A stretch of DNA of 64,000 nt from Candidatus Cloacimonadota bacterium (GTDB lineage: Bacteria > Cloacimonadota > Cloacimonadia > Cloacimonadales > TCS61): positions 295,304 through 359,303 of the forward strand of contig JAIPIH010000001.1 of NCBI GenBank assembly GCA_021734835.1. The letters are read 5' to 3'. Every line of letters starts with the position of its first letter. Position 1 is the first letter of the stretch. A model generated the notes under the pieces. That model was not told the origin of the DNA. It saw only the letters and a list, made by a program, of their open reading frames with translations, and made no database searches. Below, one piece after another: positions 62,654 to 64,000 of the stretch. The position numbers and the translations under genes are program-made.

Positions 62654-63382
62654 CTAAACCACTCTAAACAACAATGCCATCTCACCGAGTATCCTGAAGG
62701 TATCCAGTTCGTATTCTTCTAAAACAATAACATCATATTCCTGATTAAGTGGTCTCAGAAGAACTCGCTTTTTCTCTTCATCAAGCTGTAGCTTCTTGAG
62801 TGTGATACCATCTGGTGTCTGACAGGCACATATTTTACCATTTAAGTTATGAATATCCGCTGATTCATGGATAACAACAATATCACCATCGGAAATTCTG
62901 GGCGACATACTATTTCCAAGTACCCTAAGTGCGCAATAAGTTTTTTCTTTATCGGATAAATATGCTCTGGGAATCTCAATATACTTCATGGGATCGATAT
63001 CGTGATTCTTAACAGGTTCTCCCGCTGCTATCTCCCCGTAGATGGGTAAAGTTATATTCCTGGCTTCAAAGGGATTGATTCTATATTGGAATACAGATCC
63101 ATTACCTGACAGTTCTTCCAGATTAGTCTTTTTGCCATCCTGATTCAGTTTCCCATCTGCACCCGGAATGAACATTTCACCCTTTCCGGTGATCAACCAG
63201 TTAAGATTTAGTCCATATACTTCATTAATACGAGCCATCGCAGGTGGTGAAGGTTTGCTTGGCTTGGTTCGATTCACCCAATCAGAAACATTGCTCTGTG
63301 TCACTTCAATTGCTCTGGCAAACTCGGATTTCTTTATCCCAAGCACATTTATGAAGGCTACGAGCCTGTCTTTGATATCCAT
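62654..63382 (-). CDS. S24-family phage repressor (CI/LexA-like)
   Basis: A 242-residue repressor. Residues 1-75 are an XRE-type HTH (IKKSEFARAIEVTQSNVSDW, VNRTKPSKPSPPAMARINEV). The C-terminal S24 peptidase domain has the Ala-Gly autocleavage site in YGEIAAGEPV, the catalytic Ser in LGNSMSPRISDGDIVVI and the Lys in ITLKKLQ. It should maintain lysogeny and self-cleave on RecA activation. AAAGGAGATCAA precedes ATG. It is divergent from the small regulator and transposase genes, the layout of Mu-like phages (c / ner / A). Confidence 0.9.
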   Translation of the reverse strand: MDIKDRLVAFINVLGIKKSEFARAIEVTQSNVSDWVNRTKPSKPSPPAMARINEVYGLNLNWLITGKGEMFIPGADGKLNQDGKKTNLEELSGNGSVFQYRINPFEARNITLPIYGEIAAGEPVKNHDIDPMKYIEIPRAYLSDKEKTYCALRVLGNSMSPRISDGDIVVIHESADIHNLNGKICACQTPDGITLKKLQLDEEKKRVLLRPLNQEYDVIVLEEYELDTFRILGEMALLFRVV

Positions 63383-63456
63383 TTGATCTCCTTTTTAGCC
63401 CCTTGTGGAGCTAAATTTCGCTATTGCAAGGAACTGCGAGTGTTGGCAGTTTGTCC

Positions 63457-63529
63457 TTGACAACTTCGCAGGTAAATAATTTCATAGACCTGCAAGTGAC
63501 ATGGTTTGCAACATTGCGAAGCATGTCAA
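63457..63529. promoter_or_regulatory. Candidate divergent operator/promoter region of a Mu-like prophage
   Basis: Within the 168-bp divergent spacer, TTGACA occurs on the plus strand at 63457-63462 and on the minus strand at 63529-63524. Each is followed within two or three bases by CTTCGCA (63464-63470 plus; 63521-63515 minus). A further TGCGAAG lies at 63779-63785 inside the 3' end of the small regulator gene. CTTCGCA is thus a plausible repressor half-site overlapping both -35 spacers. Good -10 boxes were not found, so promoter calls are weak. Confidence 0.45.
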
Positions 63530-63550
63530 TAAAAAAAACAGGAGGTTCCA

Positions 63551-63793
63551 GTGAGATCACCTTACACACCAGCCGAGATGAAAGCGGCAATGGCACTTAA
63601 ACGCCTTACTACAATAGCGTTAGCAAATGAAATGAGTATTTCCCGAAGGACTCTCGATTATTTTCTAAACGGAGAGATGGGAATGAGCCGAGGAGAAGAA
63701 TTGTTACAAAAGTTGCAGCCTGAATTAGCTGAAATAGGCAAAGTAACGAAGAAAATTAAGAGACGCAAACTTCAACATTGCGAAGTGAGATGA
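63551..63793 (+). CDS. Small Cro/Ner-like HTH regulator
   Basis: An 80-residue basic protein starting at GTG 63551, 6 nt after a perfect AGGAGG. The HTH-like core is ALANEMSISRRTLDYFLNGE, with MSRGEELLQKLQPEL following. The position, first gene divergent from the S24 repressor and immediately before a MuA-type transposase, matches the Ner/Cro early-switch protein of transposable phages. Its TGA overlaps the downstream ATG (ATGA). Confidence 0.75.
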   Translation: MRSPYTPAEMKAAMALKRLTTIALANEMSISRRTLDYFLNGEMGMSRGEELLQKLQPELAEIGKVTKKIKRRKLQHCEVR

Positions 63794-64000
63794 TTATGAA
63801 GTGCAGAGAGCTAACTATCGAAGGCATCCAGAAGAGCTTTTCGGTCAGCCAATCCTCTGCTTATAGAATGGCTAAGAGTAAAGGATGGGATTGCAAAACA
63901 AAGCCACTTGCCAAAGGTGGTCGCAGAAACTATTACCTTGTACCTGAGAAACAGATACCTCAAGGTGATGCTAAAACTAAAAACAAATCACTTCCTGAAG
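63790..64000 (+). CDS. MuA-like transposase, N-terminal DNA-binding part (runs off window)
   Basis: An open frame from ATG 63790 (or ATG 63796) to the edge. It encodes a winged-helix of the Mu-type: IEGIQKSFSVSQSSAYRMAK, SKGWDCKTKPLAKGG, RRNYYLVPEKQIP, close in layout to the MuA enhancer/end-binding domain (KKQGW...GGK..EY....LP). The catalytic DDE core would lie beyond the window. With the repressor and Ner-like gene it marks the early region of a Mu-like transposable prophage extending to the right. Confidence 0.72.
   Translation, partial: MIMKCRELTIEGIQKSFSVSQSSAYRMAKSKGWDCKTKPLAKGGRRNYYLVPEKQIPQGDAKTKNKSLPE

Noticed and set aside
63411..63596. Minus-strand frame between repressor and Ner-like gene
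   Set aside because: It overlaps the divergent control region and the start of the regulator gene, lacks a leader, and has no recognisable similarity.

Overview
This AT-rich window looks like the chromosome of an anaerobic, amino-acid-using bacterium of the FCB supergroup, most likely Cloacimonadota (WWE1) or a close relative. That placement is inferred. The supports are secreted proteins ending in a type IX-style sorting domain (YPNPFNP...KKMLLLK), a GWxTD protein, a YfhO-type membrane protein, two-subunit class I fumarase and saccharopine-pathway genes. No rRNA or tRNA gene was recognised.

Layout. 0-6 kb (minus): a truncated secreted protein, rarA, and an overlapping lipid kinase / rsmI / yfhO operon. 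6-12 kb: two large secreted beta-helix proteins set among palindromic intergenic repeats. 12-17.4 kb (plus): uvrB, fumarase alpha and beta, and a secreted zinc protease. 17.4-23 kb: a phosphoesterase, a glutathione peroxidase, a pyrimidine-dimer glycosylase, polA and deoD. 23-28 kb (minus): a six-gene operon of EamA transporter, GWxTD protein, LemA, two TPM proteins and an unusually short pyruvate kinase. 28-31 kb: a lysine-dehydrogenase-like gene, then a small accessory patch with a frameshifted zinc-ribbon gene, a DUF4386 gene bounded by attC-like sequence, and a 42-codon gene.

31-43 kb is the metabolic core, all on the minus strand: two fused aconitase-superfamily enzymes, an HD-domain protein, an isocitrate/homoisocitrate-type dehydrogenase, citrate lyase alpha, a CitD-CitE fusion, and separate lysine-ketoglutarate reductase and saccharopine dehydrogenase genes. 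Together they could connect lysine, glutamate/2-oxoglutarate, citrate and acetate plus oxaloacetate, or form part of an alpha-aminoadipate lysine route. The 32.8-36.5 kb part has been invaded by a family of CCAAGC...GCTTGG palindromes with a REP-associated tyrosine transposase (RAYT) gene in the middle.

43-60 kb: sdpR-sdpI, an EIIA-antiporter pair, a DUF488 protein with a frameshifted partner, selU, a nucleotide pyrophosphatase/phosphodiesterase, an M3 peptidase, trkH-trkA, glyQ and a heterodimeric ABC exporter. 60-64 kb looks accessory: a HEPN-like protein, a second trkH broken in an 11-G tract, a 2Fe-2S ferredoxin, and the control region of a Mu-like transposable prophage (S24 repressor, divergent small regulator, start of a MuA-type transposase) that runs off the right edge.

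The strongest leads are the RAYT/palindrome cluster inside the lysine-citrate locus, the composition of that locus, the poly-G trkH, the attC-like cassette and the Mu-like element whose left end is not apparent.
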